DNA from: Ifrita kowaldi
Lineage: Eukaryota; Chordata; Aves; Passeriformes; Cinclosomatidae
Direction of reading: 5' to 3'
Assembly: GCA_013398055.1 (NCBI GenBank)
Contig: VZRS01010764.1
Span: 28,276-92,275 of the forward strand
DNA: 64,000 bases
A program made the translations under genes and the position numbers. Shown here piece by piece: positions 51,850-63,986 of the stretch. The notes beneath the pieces were generated by a model. That model ran no database searches and was not told the DNA's origin. It saw nothing but the letters and a program-made list of their open reading frames with translations. Each line of letters opens with the position of its first letter. Position 1 is the stretch's first letter.

Positions 51850-51929
51850 CTGATCTGCTGAAAATATTAATTACCCTTAGTGAAAGATGCAGAGCTAGTG
51901 AAAATATTAATTAACCTTTGAAAAAAAAA
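51850..51929. repeat. Diverged 40-bp tandem duplication
   Basis: The segment TGAAAATATTAATTACCCTT at 51859 recurs with one difference 40 bp later at 51899 (TGAAAATATTAATTAACCTT). Weaker similarity extends on the left side of each copy. This is a local two-copy duplication. Confidence 0.65.
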
Positions 51930-54436
51930 TGGTTTTGTGCCATCTTGCTAACACCTTTTTTTTTGAGTACTGTGCTTCTTTTCTAGGTTTTTATGGTGTT
52001 TGATCAGATGCTGGCCACAACTTTTGTGTAATAGTGAACGTCAGTCAGTAGCCTGTGTCATCTTTGCAGGCTCTGAATTTCCACGGAATAAAATTAGGCT
52101 GGATAATGGCTGGTGACTGTGAAGTTTACTGGGCTTTCTTTTCTATTTATAAACTGTCATAGCCCAGTTTTAAAATAAAAAAATGAAAGAAGCAAAGGAA
52201 CTACAGTAACCTGCACAGGTTATTAAGTAGGTCCACTGACATTTAAGGGTCTGTATTTCAATTTTCTCTTGCATTTTCAAGGGATAAAGGAAAAATCTTC
52301 AAAATGCAAACAATTTAGAGACTCAGTCTGATTCTGTTAGAATGTCTCTGTTATCTGTCCTGCAAAGAACCACCAAGTCATCACCCAAAAGCTTTTGAAT
52401 TGAATGGCACCACTGTCATATGTCAATTATATTGTTTTAGCTTTTATTGACATTGAGGTGTAATTGTTCTTTGGTTAATGCTCTCAGCAGTGCATTCCCT
52501 AATGGGGAGTCTGTATCCCAATCCCTTTCTTCTTTCCCATCTCTGGAGAGATGGTTGGTCAGCAATCTGTCTGTCTTTGGGAAGAAAACTGAGCAGCTTC
52601 GGCTAAGTCGAGCAGGGTAGAATCAAGTCTTCCTATCTAGAGTAACTTCCAGGATTAGGACTTGGAGGGAGTTATCAATTAATGATATAATGGAAATATG
52701 AATGACAGGTTACACTGTGCCAGTGCATGGGACTGCACATGGAGAAGAAGGTCAAATATAACTTTTCTAAGTGTGCTGACAGCTGTGGAACTAAAGGGCA
52801 TTATTCCATAATAGTAGGAGAAATGCCATTTTAAAGATTTTTGGAAATTGTTTTTTTTTTTTTTCCTTTAGATAAAGACAGGTGTTCCTTAAAGGAAGAA
52901 TTGAACCAGTTGCCAGTTAGGATTTACAAAGTACTTAGAAAATGAAACTGTACTCTCATCAGGCACTTTCCATGTATTGAGCTATAAAGAAGTGGCAAAA
53001 AAAATGATGACACTTAAAAATTGCTGCTTCAGCTCTAGTGAGACATTATATTTTAGCTGATAAGTGCCAGGAATAATGTTTTGCATAAATATTCCACAAT
53101 ATTGAGCATATTTCGTGTCTATAATTAGAGCTTTGATTTACTCACAGACAGAATTAATTAGGGAGTAACAGCTGTACTGTAATTCTTCTATTATAACCCA
53201 ATCTCATTTCTTCTTCCTCTTGTTAAAATAAAAGGTATACAAATATTTCTTTAACCTTCCTTAATACACTGTAAAAATAATCTGTTTAGAACATAAACAT
53301 CCTGGTATTAAACACAAGAACATGTGTTCTGCTGTCCAAACTTAATTTTATACTTAATTTACACTCTATGGGGTCTATTCCAAGACTGCTAAAACTCTTC
53401 AGGGAGGAAAGATATGGAAAGAAGGTGCCTGATCTGTTTGAAGCACAATTGAATGAAACACAGTAAATCCTGTGGTTATGCCTTGCCACTTTCCTGCATC
53501 AGGCTTGGGATAAGGAGAGAGGAAGGAGCCTTGCTGTAAGATCTTTCTTTCAAGTGTATTCATGCAATATGCAGTAGATTTTTTTATATCATTCACAAAG
53601 AAGTGTTCCATTTAAAAATGGGAGCTGGTCAGTGTAAAAGCTGAGGTAAAAGAGCCAAATATGAGAACAAGAGCTACTGTAAGTCACCTGATCTGTTCCT
53701 TAGAGCTTCCCCTTGTGCCAGCTCACCTGCTTCTGCTTGGGAGCGGTGGGACAGGGGAGCTGCTGGAATTTCTCAGCACCCTGTGCTCCCAGCAGTAGGG
53801 GCGAGACTTCTTACTACACAGAGAGAGGAGAAGTTTGTGTCCTGCCCTGAAATGGCACCAGTCAAAGCCAGGATGCAGCATCATTTCCCAGAGGCTTTGG
53901 AGGATCTTCTCAAGGCTTCTTTTTCCAGTGACAGAGTTTCCACACACAGTTGGGGACACACAAGTGCTGGTTAGCCTGGGTGCAAGGCTGAAGAGAGGAG
54001 AGCTAATTTGTGGACAAACGAGAGAGTTGAGGTGCACTGGTGCAGGATGTGGGTTTGAACCATCTGTTAGCTCCAGAGATTCATTTTCTCAAGCTGTTAT
54101 ATCCTATGGCAAAGCTGAGCAGCTGGTCTGATAGCCTGTCCAGTGATCAAACAGCAACCTGACAAGAAATGTGAGTGGCCTCTTCCCTGTTCATTTGTGT
54201 GAGGAGCCAAGAACATTGATTTAGTGTTGATACCAGCTGTAATAGCCCTGGTAATGCTGAAAAAAAAAGCAGTTCCCTTCCCTTTTGGGTCGCTTTCTCC
54301 TTGAGAAACCTCCTCTCCAAGTCATGACCTGGACAGGTCAGAGAGCAATCCAAGGCTTAATAATTCTTCTGGAGGAATGAACCTTTCACTGATTCCTGTG
54401 ATGCTAGTGGATGCACTGGCAACTGGTTTTGAAGGG
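51930..54436. other. Noncoding DNA with a T14 tract and one GC-richer patch
   Basis: There is a 14-base T run at 52851-52864. A GC-richer patch at about 53690-54130 is open in several frames on both strands (104 codons minus, 98 and 63 codons plus), which is expected where stop codons are rare. No domain was recognised in any of them. Confidence 0.55.
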
Positions 54437-54496
54437 ATTATTATTTATTATTTATTACTAATATTTATTATAATTAATATTTTTTATATTATTAAA
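54437..54496. repeat. AT-only low-complexity tract (TTATTA-like)
   Basis: About 60 bp composed almost wholly of A and T with TTATTA/TTTATTA units and a single C. This is low-complexity DNA that should unwind easily. Confidence 0.8.
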
Positions 54497-54660
54497 TGAG
54501 TTATTGCTTTTTTAATCTGAATTCGGTTATCTTGGGCACATAAGTATTGATTGTCATTTTAATAACTTGGGGGATTTTTTTCTGCACTTCTCCTCCTGAA
54601 CCTGACTTTCTTGTACTTGGAAGTTAAGCTTTTTCAATGATCTTTGTTAGATACTTCTCT

Positions 54661-54701
54661 AAAATAAAATTTAAAAAAATATATAAAAAGAAAAAAAAAA
54701 A
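54661..54701. repeat. A-rich low-complexity tract
   Basis: About 41 bp of nearly all A and T, mainly A runs, with one G. It could be a retroposon tail, but no body was recognised to its left. Confidence 0.65.
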
Positions 54702-57700
54702 TCTCTTTGTAGTTCAACTCTTTGCTCTGAGCATGAATAAACTTAGCCCAGAGTCTTTTCACCAAGGCCTTTAACTGATTCTTCAAGGTTTTGTGGGGTT
54801 TTTCCTTTCCCTATGGAATAAAATGGACAACTAGGTCCAAGCAAGGAAAAATAAAGTATATAATTTAATTTAGGAAGTCAGACTCATATTCAGCTGACCA
54901 TCAAATCATCTTCAGAGATTAACAATGTGGTCCATATTATTGGGGCAATAAAATGATAAATTGGTAGATACATGATCCATGTCCATGTCAAAAGCAGCTT
55001 GCTCAGCAGATGTCCTATGGTCAGAAGCTGATGCCTCATGAGGATGCACACCAAATGAGCACATAGATCTCTTCTCATCTGACATACTGGATCAGCTTGT
55101 GAGACATGATTTTCTAGACAGTCTTTGTACATGTATGTGGTATTTGCAAGGCATGTATTGGTACAGGCTTCAGAAAAATCTATCCTAAATGTCCAGGCTA
55201 ACTTCCAGTTTCTTTTCCTACATTTTTTCTTAACCTAGACCCAGGAATACCAGGTTGGCTGTTTCCCAAAAGTGTAATCACCCTTCAAATATTTACCATT
55301 GCCAGTTTCCTTGGGGCGAGTGTTTGCTGAGGCAGTGCCCAGTGCTGACTAGATGGAGGCAAATGATCCCTGAGCATTTAGTTCCTTTCAGCCCACCTCC
55401 CTCTTTGTTTAGCTGGAGAAAGGTAATGAGCCAAGGGTCTGAGCTGTGCTCATCACTGAGGCCCTGCCCCACATGGTACGAGCAGCTCCAGTTTGCCTTT
55501 TTCCAGCTGCTGCAGCAGTCTTGCAGTCCCTCTGCTCCAGAAAACCCCAGTGAGCAAAGCCATGCAAGCAGAGGGCTGAAAATGGTACAAATCAGTGTTT
55601 TAGATTTAAAAGAACTCCACACATGCCAGTGAGAAGTGTTTCTCTTTGATTAAATATCCTTTGGCTGTTACGTCTGCAGGCTTCGTCCTCATCTGCTGGT
55701 GGTGGATCCCATGGTCCTGGCCCCCAATGGAACTGGCTCAGAGTATTGTATCAGAAAACTGCTTTGATGAGTCACAAGTTTGCCAGTTTGAATTTAATAG
55801 AAAAATTGCGAGAAGGTATTTGAGTTATGATTGTGCTGGGCTTTTAAGAATGCATGAGTGCAGTTCCATTCTTCACATTTAATTCAGGTTTTGAGAACAG
55901 AGAATAGAATGAGAAATATGAGCATGATTTACTAGTTTCTTCAGAGCAGTGATGAAAATTCAAGTGTCGTACTGGTGATAGATTAGCAGAAGAGATTCAG
56001 TCGTAAATAATAAAGAACACCTCTGAATGTGACACAGATTCCAGTTGTAATTCTAAAATTTGATGATCTTATGAAAACTGTTTATGTTTAGATGTAAGAA
56101 TGGTTATAAAATCATATTCCTAAAACATAATTAGCAACATCTCCATATGGGATTACAACCTTTCATTTAAATTTGAATGCACTGCTGAAGGAATATATCA
56201 GACTGACAGGAGAGTTATCACCACAGTTTCCTGGCACTGTCCTAAAAGTTTATCTTGGGATTAGTGGAGAAGTCTAAAAGTCAGTCATCGGACACTCTCA
56301 ATATTGCTCTTCTTCTGGAAATAGGGAGCAACCAAAAATACAAAGCCAAAATTACTAGGTCATTTGAGAGTCTTGGTGGCAAGTTCAGCTTCTGTGACAG
56401 TTTCTGAAGAGTCTTCTGACACATTTCTTTTTGTAGACATTTTCATTCATAAAGGATTGCAGTTGGGTGGGGTCTTTCAACTGCATTTGTCAATCCTGAA
56501 TTTCAGGTCTGAAAGGTGAAGACAGTCTGGTAGGTCTGTCTCATACCAAATCTACTTTGCCACTTGGGAGGCCCTGTGAAGGTGTGAGGCTGGGTCCAGC
56601 GCACCCTCTGAGCACTGGATTTCCTGTGCAGGCTTCCTGGGAGGGCACAGTGAAATCTCACACAGATAAGTAAGAATCAGATAGCTGTTTCAATTAGATA
56701 GTAAATTTTCCCTACCCTAGGGACAGGCATCTGTTGTTATGTGACCAGCTGTTTAGAAATTTGATTTTCTTTTTTTAATAGTGTATCTTCAAACAGAATG
56801 TTCCTGAGGATCATCAAATATATAAGGTAGCAAGTTCTGATCCCTGCAGAATCCAGTGGCTTGAAAGAAGCCAAGAAAATCCCAGTTCTTTGTAGAATAC
56901 CCATTCTTGGTAGCATTTTCTATTTTTGCATTATTTGCATGTCTCAGCACTGAAAGACCAGTATCTATATTTATTACCCTCCAGACTTCAGACCATTTGA
57001 GAGGCAGAGAACTCCTTTTGTTCCCTGTTGCTTTTCTGTGCCAAAGGAGCTCAATTAACCCATAAAAGAATCAAACTTCAGTGATTAATTAAGGAAAGCT
57101 TGCTATGCAATGGAGTCTATTTTAGTAAGTTATACAGCAGCAGAACGTTGCTAGTAGTATAATACAGTGTAATCCTTGCTTGTAAGGAAGATGAGGTAGA
57201 ATAGTTTTTCAGGAATTAAGCCATTAACATAGCAACTAAAATGGACCAGAAAATTGAGCCTGGTTTTGGGGCTTACCAAAAACCTGTGTTTCAGCACCTG
57301 GAAAACTTATCCCAAAACTTGTAAGCTGAGTCTCTGAACTTTAAAGCTTATGCTGTCCATCACGAGATTGTAAAGGGAGGGACATGAATCTTACATTTAC
57401 TTTTTCATAATTTTTTGTATGTGTGTGCATGCACATGTGGAATTGTACAGCAAATTCTGCAGTTTCCTTGCACTTAAAGCAGCAAGATGAGAGGCACCTT
57501 TGTTAAGGATTGTGGATTTTTCATTGCTAATCCATCAAGCTACAAGGCTAGTACCAAATAATAACATGAAGAGGAAAAGGCACTACACCCAGTTCCTAGG
57601 CCTACACTCATGTTTTCATGCCGTGCAGCTTCCTGAAGTCTTTAGTTATTCAGACAAAATTCACACATGAATATTAATGAGAACATGATATCCTCACTGT

Positions 57701-60252
57701 TGCAAGTGTTCAGACCACAAAACTATTTAAAACTGAATAGTTAATGGCTAATCATTTGTCATCTCTCTGTGATGATGCAAAATGGGACTACATGGCAAAT
57801 AAATTATGCAGTGGCTAGTATGGTGTCACATAAACTGCATTCTTTATATATTCCAAAGAAAATACAGCAAGGGCCAAAATTTCTGCTGTAGAATTTGTTT
57901 ATACTTGGTAGAGCTGCTCAGTTATTGTGATGTGTAATTCTTGGACAGTCAGAATTATCTATAAGCACACTAAGCAAAGATTTATAATCAAAATGCTTCT
58001 ATGAGAAATCTGACAGAGTCCAAGGTTCCCATGATAGGTGTAGTTTCAGCTGGAGTAAAATTTCCTGAACTTTCTTTTGATATGTGCAAGTTTCTTAGCA
58101 GAAACATAAACCAGTTCCAAAATCAAAAGCTTTTCTAAGCTTAATTTTTGGTGAAGTAGTTGGCACAAACCCAGCTTTTCATGACTTATTATAATAATGA
58201 AGGTGGTCACTGCATCATTTCATTCTAACCACAATTTTCTGCAGGAGTCAGTAGAGCTTAAGACGTCTGTGAGTTTTCCTAAAGCAGAGCTTGCATACCT
58301 TTCAACTGAAGTGCTGCAGGAAGAACAATTTGGGTTATAATTTTTCAAACAGGTCTATTTGGCATCTGGTTTTGATGAAATTTGGTTATAATGTTTTTGC
58401 AGTATAAAACTCATACACATGCTCTGCTGCTGGATTTGAGGACACAAGGTATATTGCAGTTATGTAATTAGTAATGTGTAGTTTTGCCTCCAGACCTGAA
58501 GTGAGTTCTTTTGGAAGAAGAATTTCTAAAGCTATATGAGGTTAAAATTGCCTGAATTTTCAAATACATCTAGTCCTAGATGTTTTAAAGCTTTGAAGTT
58601 TCGGGTTAGGGTATTCGGTTTCAAAGATGAGTACCCCTTGTTTAGTTGCGCAGCATATTTGGAGTACCTTGATAGCATTTGTATTAGAAAGATCCTAATA
58701 CATCTGCTGAAAATGCCAAGATGAACAGTCTAGGGAGAATGAGTGAGGAAACCTGAGCTTGGCCTCAAATATGTTCCATTTCTCAGGTTTGTAATTTCAG
58801 CAGTAAAGCACACATCTAACGAAAGAGAAAGCATCACCATAAATATAGTGCAAAATTCATTCTAACCCTGAGGAAGCAGCGGCAGGGGAAGTTTCTTCAA
58901 ATCTCTTTGTTCCAGCTAGACTTTTACACTGCTGCTATGCTTATGAGATCTGCAGCCCCCACTTTTCCAGAAATTAATCACCTTGCCATTAAAATCCCTC
59001 ATCCAGATTGCATGCCAAAAATGGCAATAAAAATAATAATTAAAAAAATCCAGCAAAAAACAAACCTGAAGAGACCACAGCAAACTACTAAAACTGAGAT
59101 GATTCAAAATAAATCTTTAAGTTTTCCCAGTACCCAGGCAGAATGAAGACCCTTTGTTTTCTTGCCAATTTCTATGGCTTATTCACTGTTGTGTCCGACT
59201 GCTGCAGTAACATCAGTCCCAGTTTTCCTTCTCAGTTTTCCAGTTCATTGCAAGGTGTTTATCAGCTTGCTGGGGAAGTCTCCAGCAGCAGTGTGGGCTG
59301 TGTGTTGGCCACTGGGCCACCTCCATTACTGACACCTGCAGAATAAACAAGGCAGTAGCTATTTGCCATTTTGGGAATAGGATCTTCAAATTGGGTTTTG
59401 GGGACACAAGTTGCTTTTGTTTAATGGCTCCAACTTTATTGCTCTGTTTTGAGCTAACATGGCATTTTTACATTTCTGAAGTGGTTTTGGTGCTGAAGCA
59501 CAGTTGTGGTACCATGCTAGACACAGGATCCCCTGAGATATCCCTGTTGGGCCAGCAGATACAGCACGGGACTGGCAGCAGAGCCCTGCCTTCAGGATTG
59601 GGATAGGGGAGCCATAAAGGATCTTAAGTGGTACTGTCTGCATTCAGGGAAGGCAATTCCCCCTTAAATGTCATTAAACTAAGGGTCTTGATTAAATCAG
59701 AGTCCAGTTAGGTTCCAGAAGTTTCAAAAGCATTAGGAAAAAACCTGCTGGTCTGAATATACTCAAGTTGCGTCTGGGCAGTGCTGTTTTGCTCAGAAGC
59801 CTTGAGGAGAGTTGTGTACTTGTGCAGTGTAAGGCTGTGCATGTGTGCTGCCCAAGGCTTCAGGTCACAGATGAATTCATAACTCTAGGATTTTCATTTG
59901 ACACATAGTCACAGACCTGAGATATTGCCTTTAATAAGGGCCCTCTGTGGAGGAACTTGTTTTCATTTACAGAATCAGAATTAATGAAGTGAAAGTGTTG
60001 GTGGGGATTAATGAAATGTGCTTCTGTTAGAGAAAAATAAAATTAAAAAAAAGGCATAATTCCACTGCAGACAGATAATGCTTCAATTTTACTCTTTTAA
60101 AGGAATTTAAAAAGCTGCTGTTATTGTATGGAATGCCTTCTTCCGGATGCTAAATTTACAAATAAGGAAATGAGGTCCCTGCTTATATGAAAAGTAAACA
60201 ACATATAAACAAAAAATATAAGTAAGATTCAGAAATAAGCAAACAGGAATTT
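54702..60252. other. Noncoding DNA, no gene seen
   Basis: AT-rich overall. The stretch 55255-55632 is open on both strands (125 codons plus, 109 codons minus) and GC-richer, without a recognisable product. No transposon or RNA gene was recognised. Confidence 0.6.
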
Positions 60253-60290
60253 AACAACAACAACAACAAAAACAAACAAACAAAAAAAAA
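60253..60290 (+). repeat. (AAC)n/(AAAC)n microsatellite ending in poly(A)
   Basis: Five AAC units pass into AAAC units and a run of nine A. A simple A-rich repeat, possibly grown from an old poly(A) tail, though no retroposon body is seen to its left. Confidence 0.8.
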
Positions 60291-62689
60291 GAGGAAAGAT
60301 GCAGCAATGAGCAAATGAGGAAATGAATTTAATGGGAACCTTGCAAGCCATGAACCTTCCCCTCCTACTCTCTTGAACACTTTCATGAGAATGGATTTAT
60401 GGGCTTTCTGGAGGAAAGACACTGTGAGAAGCAGCCTAGCACAGTGCTGAGAGGTGTTTCACATGGGTTTGGGTGGGAGTTTTGTGCCCAGGTGTCTCAG
60501 CGGGAGAAAATTTAGCAGCTGAGAATTTTAATGAGATAACTGCCTTCTGCAGAATTTCTTTGAAATTTAAGTGTTCAGCTCCTTGAGGTTTATAGTGACA
60601 ACAGATGGAAAAGAAAGAAGAAAAATATGAGTTATTTAGTGTGCTTTAGATAAATGGAGCTGGCCCAAAAGCATATGAAAATCATAGGAAAGAAGGGGGA
60701 TTTTGGGAGGGGTAATAGTTAAGAAATACAGAGGATACAGTGATCTTGGAAACATTCTCTGTAAAGATTAAGTTGAGGTTTTCAGGTTGAAAACTTTTTT
60801 TTTTTTCTGCAGTAAATATGATGCAAGTCTTCAAAAGTCTCAGAAAATTGTATGTTAAATAAAAAACACAACACATCTGTTTACAGGTGTGTGTTTTTGA
60901 ATAACCACTTTCTGGTAGTCAGGTACAGTGCTTCATGCTGTAGTCAAGCACGCAGACCTTTTATTTCAATATATCAGCTTTTCTAGAAGTGGAGTTCATA
61001 GTTAACTGAACACATAAGAATTACTTTGTAAACCCTACAGGATCTCCAGAGCAAATATTTCTGATTTGGTTCAGCAAGGAAGAGCAGTTACATCATACAT
61101 CAATGAGTTAAACTCTGTGTGTGGTGATACAGTTTCCTTAGGCTGGTATCTACCCTTTCTTTATTTCACTCTAAAACAAACATAACAGGACACAGCCTTG
61201 AGATTGCCGAATTGACAAAACAGGGCAGCCGGTTTTAAAGAACTTGACATTACTGAGGGAGGGAAATCCAATAAAGGACCAAGCATTTATTTTCACTCTT
61301 GGCTAAAGCAGGTTACCGACCACGCCGTGGTCTGTATTGGTGGTCCCTCTCTGTAAGTAACATGCAATTGAAGACTGAACATCAGTGTTTCACAGACACA
61401 GGAGATTAACAGCCCCAAAAATGACTTGTGTCCCCCACTTAGGCGGGTTAGTGCTGTATTTATCTTGTCCTTTGGCAGAGAACGATCTTCAGGGTGTCAC
61501 TAGACTTGATACTTGGCTTCTTGTATGGAAGCTGTGCACTTCTTCCTGTGCTGGGGTTTGCTTTAAGTGGTACTGATGTTAAAGATGTTGTTATTAATCC
61601 TTCACCAGCAATAAAAGATGTCATTTTAGCAGTGTGTTTGGCCCTGTTAATATAATTCTGTGGGTGATTCATGCATTGAAATGCGTTGAAATCTGAATGC
61701 AGGTTTTCTGTCTGCTTCTCAAAACTGGAAATATTTTCCTTATATGCACTTATCTTCTTTAGTTTACTACAGCATTTCTGTCCAGCATTTATTGCCAACA
61801 AGGGCCAGCATTAATTTCTTGACAGGTGTGGGGGCGTGAGCTTATCATAACATGCCTAAAATCACACTTTCCTCAAAAGATGACAGCTTTCACCTGTAAA
61901 TACAAGGGATGAAACTTGTAAACTGATGGTCTTGAGCCTTTCTTGTCATCTCTTGAGTTCAGCCTGTGCATGGGTGGTGTTTTTGGGGGCCTGTGCTCGT
62001 GCATGGCTTTAAAGGAGTTCAACCACCAAGTGCCCTGCAGGGTGCAGAGCCCTCAGCCTCCTAACAGTGGCAGCTTTCACTGTTCTCTTTGCATTGTCCT
62101 CTCTCTTAGGAGCAATAAAATGGCAATATAAAGGATTATGTTCTGATTATCGATAGGTATGCATATGTTCAGATCAATATAAAATTAGAAGCATAGTTCA
62201 AAATGCAAGAACAACATGAGAACTGTAGATAAAGCCAGTGAAATGCCTTCTCATGCAGAAATTTTGGAATAAAATGCTGATTAGATTTCACACCCTAGTC
62301 TGGGTTTTGTTTATTTTATATGTAGTATACCTAATATACCTGTCTGTGAGGTTCACACAGACAGAATTTAAATATATCTGTGTGCAGATGTTCTACTCAC
62401 ACACACTCATTATGGATCACGCTCATTCATTCTTTAGATGTTTTAATATGGGAGAAAGAACTACTCTAAGGCAGCACCAGTTATTCCAATACTTTAAATT
62501 TTTAAAAGATCTTTCCTCAGGCTTATTTATGAATTACTTCTGAGTTAAATCTCACAGGACAGATACATAACAGAAAACAAATAGCTTTACTGTAGTCAAG
62601 TAACTGTCCAAGCAAACTGAAAAGGATGAAAAGACATTTTCAGGACTTTTCTTTACAAATTATTCAGAAAGTATCTATTTAAGACATAG
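60291..62689. other. Noncoding DNA, no gene seen
   Basis: AT-rich. The 113-codon minus-strand frame (61460-61801) and 101-codon plus-strand frame (62238-62543) match nothing recognised. Confidence 0.6.
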
Positions 62690-62803
62690 TTTCAAGCTGC
62701 ACCAGAGGAGTCTTAGGTTGGACATTTGGAGGAATTCCTTCACAGAAAGGCTGATAAGATCAGAAGGCATTTTGCCACAGTGTTTGTGGTTGCCCAGGCC
62801 CTG
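62690..62803 (+). mobile_element. CR1 LINE fragment (3' region), plus orientation
   Basis: The segment runs TTCAAGCTGCACCAGAGGAG, then TTAGGTTGGACATTTGGAGG, AATTCCTTCACAGAAAGGCTG and finally TTGCCCAGGCCCTG. It follows the order and wording of the bird CR1 3' region as I remember it: caagttgcaccaggggaggtttaggttggatattaggaa, then a ttcttcactgaaaggg block, then ggctgcccaggg. About 114 bp survive, with substitutions and small insertions throughout, so it is an old, inactive fragment without the 3' terminal repeat. It supports a bird (or other sauropsid) origin for the window. Confidence 0.78.
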
Positions 62804-63654
62804 TAGATTAGGTTATCATATGATTTATGTCTAAGGAATTGTATTAAGGATGAATTAAAAAGATATATAGCCAATTTATATATAGCTATTATTCTTGTGG
62901 TGCTGGACAGATTTTCCATCTTCCAAGCTTGCATAGTCCTGCAACTGGAAATTATCCTGTCCTGTTTTTCCAGAGGCTTGTCCCCTGATAGCAGAGAGCT
63001 GGTTGCTGAGCCAGTCTTTGGCTACTGCGTTATTTTTACTTCCCAACCTTCCCTAGTAATTGTTTTGGGTTAGATGTGTGCTTTTCTTGTTACAGCTAGA
63101 CTTTAACTTCTACTCAAGGGATCTCTGGAGTCGCATCATCTCTCCTTACATACAATTTGAAACAGCTGATTTTCTCTGGTTTTGACCTGTCATCCCCAAT
63201 GTATTTTTCCTAACAAGAAGGGCACAGTACAATTTGCAGATGTCAAGGGAGAGTGCCTAGTTACACTGTCTTCAAGAAGCAGTGGTTCAGGGCAGAAATG
63301 TGAGTCATTATTTTCTTCAGAAAATCATTTCTCCTGAGGTCGGTAATTTCTCGGTCTTAGTTCTTTTTGCCTACTTCTATATTCTGTTTATGTCTAGTGA
63401 TTTCACAATTCATTTCTAAAGTTAGATGAGGTAAGTGGCTAGCCATCTCCTAAGGGATTAGGAGTAAAACCTCCTGCCATACCTGCCCTGGAATGTGGAA
63501 AGTTGAGGAGATTTTACCAACATTTTTTGAATTTACATAATTTTAATACATGGAATTCCTCAGAAAGCTGAATTCATGCTACTCATTAAATATTATGCTG
63601 AGTGAAGGGAAACATTTTACCAGAGATGAGCTAAATCAGAAATTGGAATTGGTC
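62804..63654. other. Noncoding DNA, no gene seen
   Basis: Pre-insertion flank of the retroviral element. A strong acceptor-like site (pyrimidine tract ending TTACAG at 63095) precedes 29 open codons, and a GTAAGT donor lies near 63431. Neither could be built into a gene. Confidence 0.55.
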
Positions 63655-63981
63655 TGTGGAAAGCATGAGGAGGCTTGGGACAAACAGAATTGGCAATATT
63701 TTTAGAAAGTAAGAGAAAGCCAGTAGGAAGACACCAGACTAAACTAAAGTGAAAAGAAGGATGTGGTGACTCCCAGCTGGTGGACAGATATTGACTCAGA
63801 ATGCTACAAAGAGCCCAATAAAAGATTATTTTGTAACCCCTCCCATGTCAGTGGATGAAATACCACCATGTCTTACCAGAAGTTTGGAGTCTACCCTGGA
63901 ATCTGAAGCCTGAAGGGCACTTACCTGCTGATAATAGTTTAGAGACTTATGAAAAATTATATACTTCACGAACAGACAACA
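63655..63981 (+). mobile_element. 5' LTR of an endogenous retrovirus (ERVK/beta-like), boundaries approximate
   Basis: This element is placed by the primer binding site that follows it. The proposed left end is TGTGG at 63655 and the right end ACAACA at 63981, giving TG...CA termini and about 327 bp, a usual size for bird ERVK-type LTRs. An AP-1 word TGACTCA is at 63792-63798. AATAAAAG at 63817-63824 can serve as poly(A) signal, TATA-like box or both. The right end is fixed to within a few bases by the primer binding site. The left end is less certain because the second LTR and the target duplication lie outside the window. The assignment to the beta/ERVK group is inferred from lysine-tRNA priming and LTR size. 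Confidence 0.65.
63817..63822 (+). promoter_or_regulatory. AATAAA in the 5' LTR (poly(A) signal and/or TATA-like box)
   Basis: This is the only canonical AATAAA in the element, about 160 bp before the right end. That position fits the U3/R region of a plus-oriented LTR. Confidence 0.5.
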
Positions 63982-63986
63982 TTAAG

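Noticed and set aside
54045..54060. A tRNA B-box (GGGTTTGAACC)
   Set aside because: There is no matching A-box or cloverleaf-forming sequence at the correct distance, so no tRNA is called.
55255..55632. 125-codon plus and 109-codon minus frames
   Set aside because: They overlap on opposite strands, have no recognised domain and sit in GC-richer DNA where stops are rarer.
63096..63185. A terminal coding exon after the TTACAG acceptor-like site
   Set aside because: Only 29 codons are open before a stop, no family match was recognised and no preceding exon was found. The acceptor alone is not enough.
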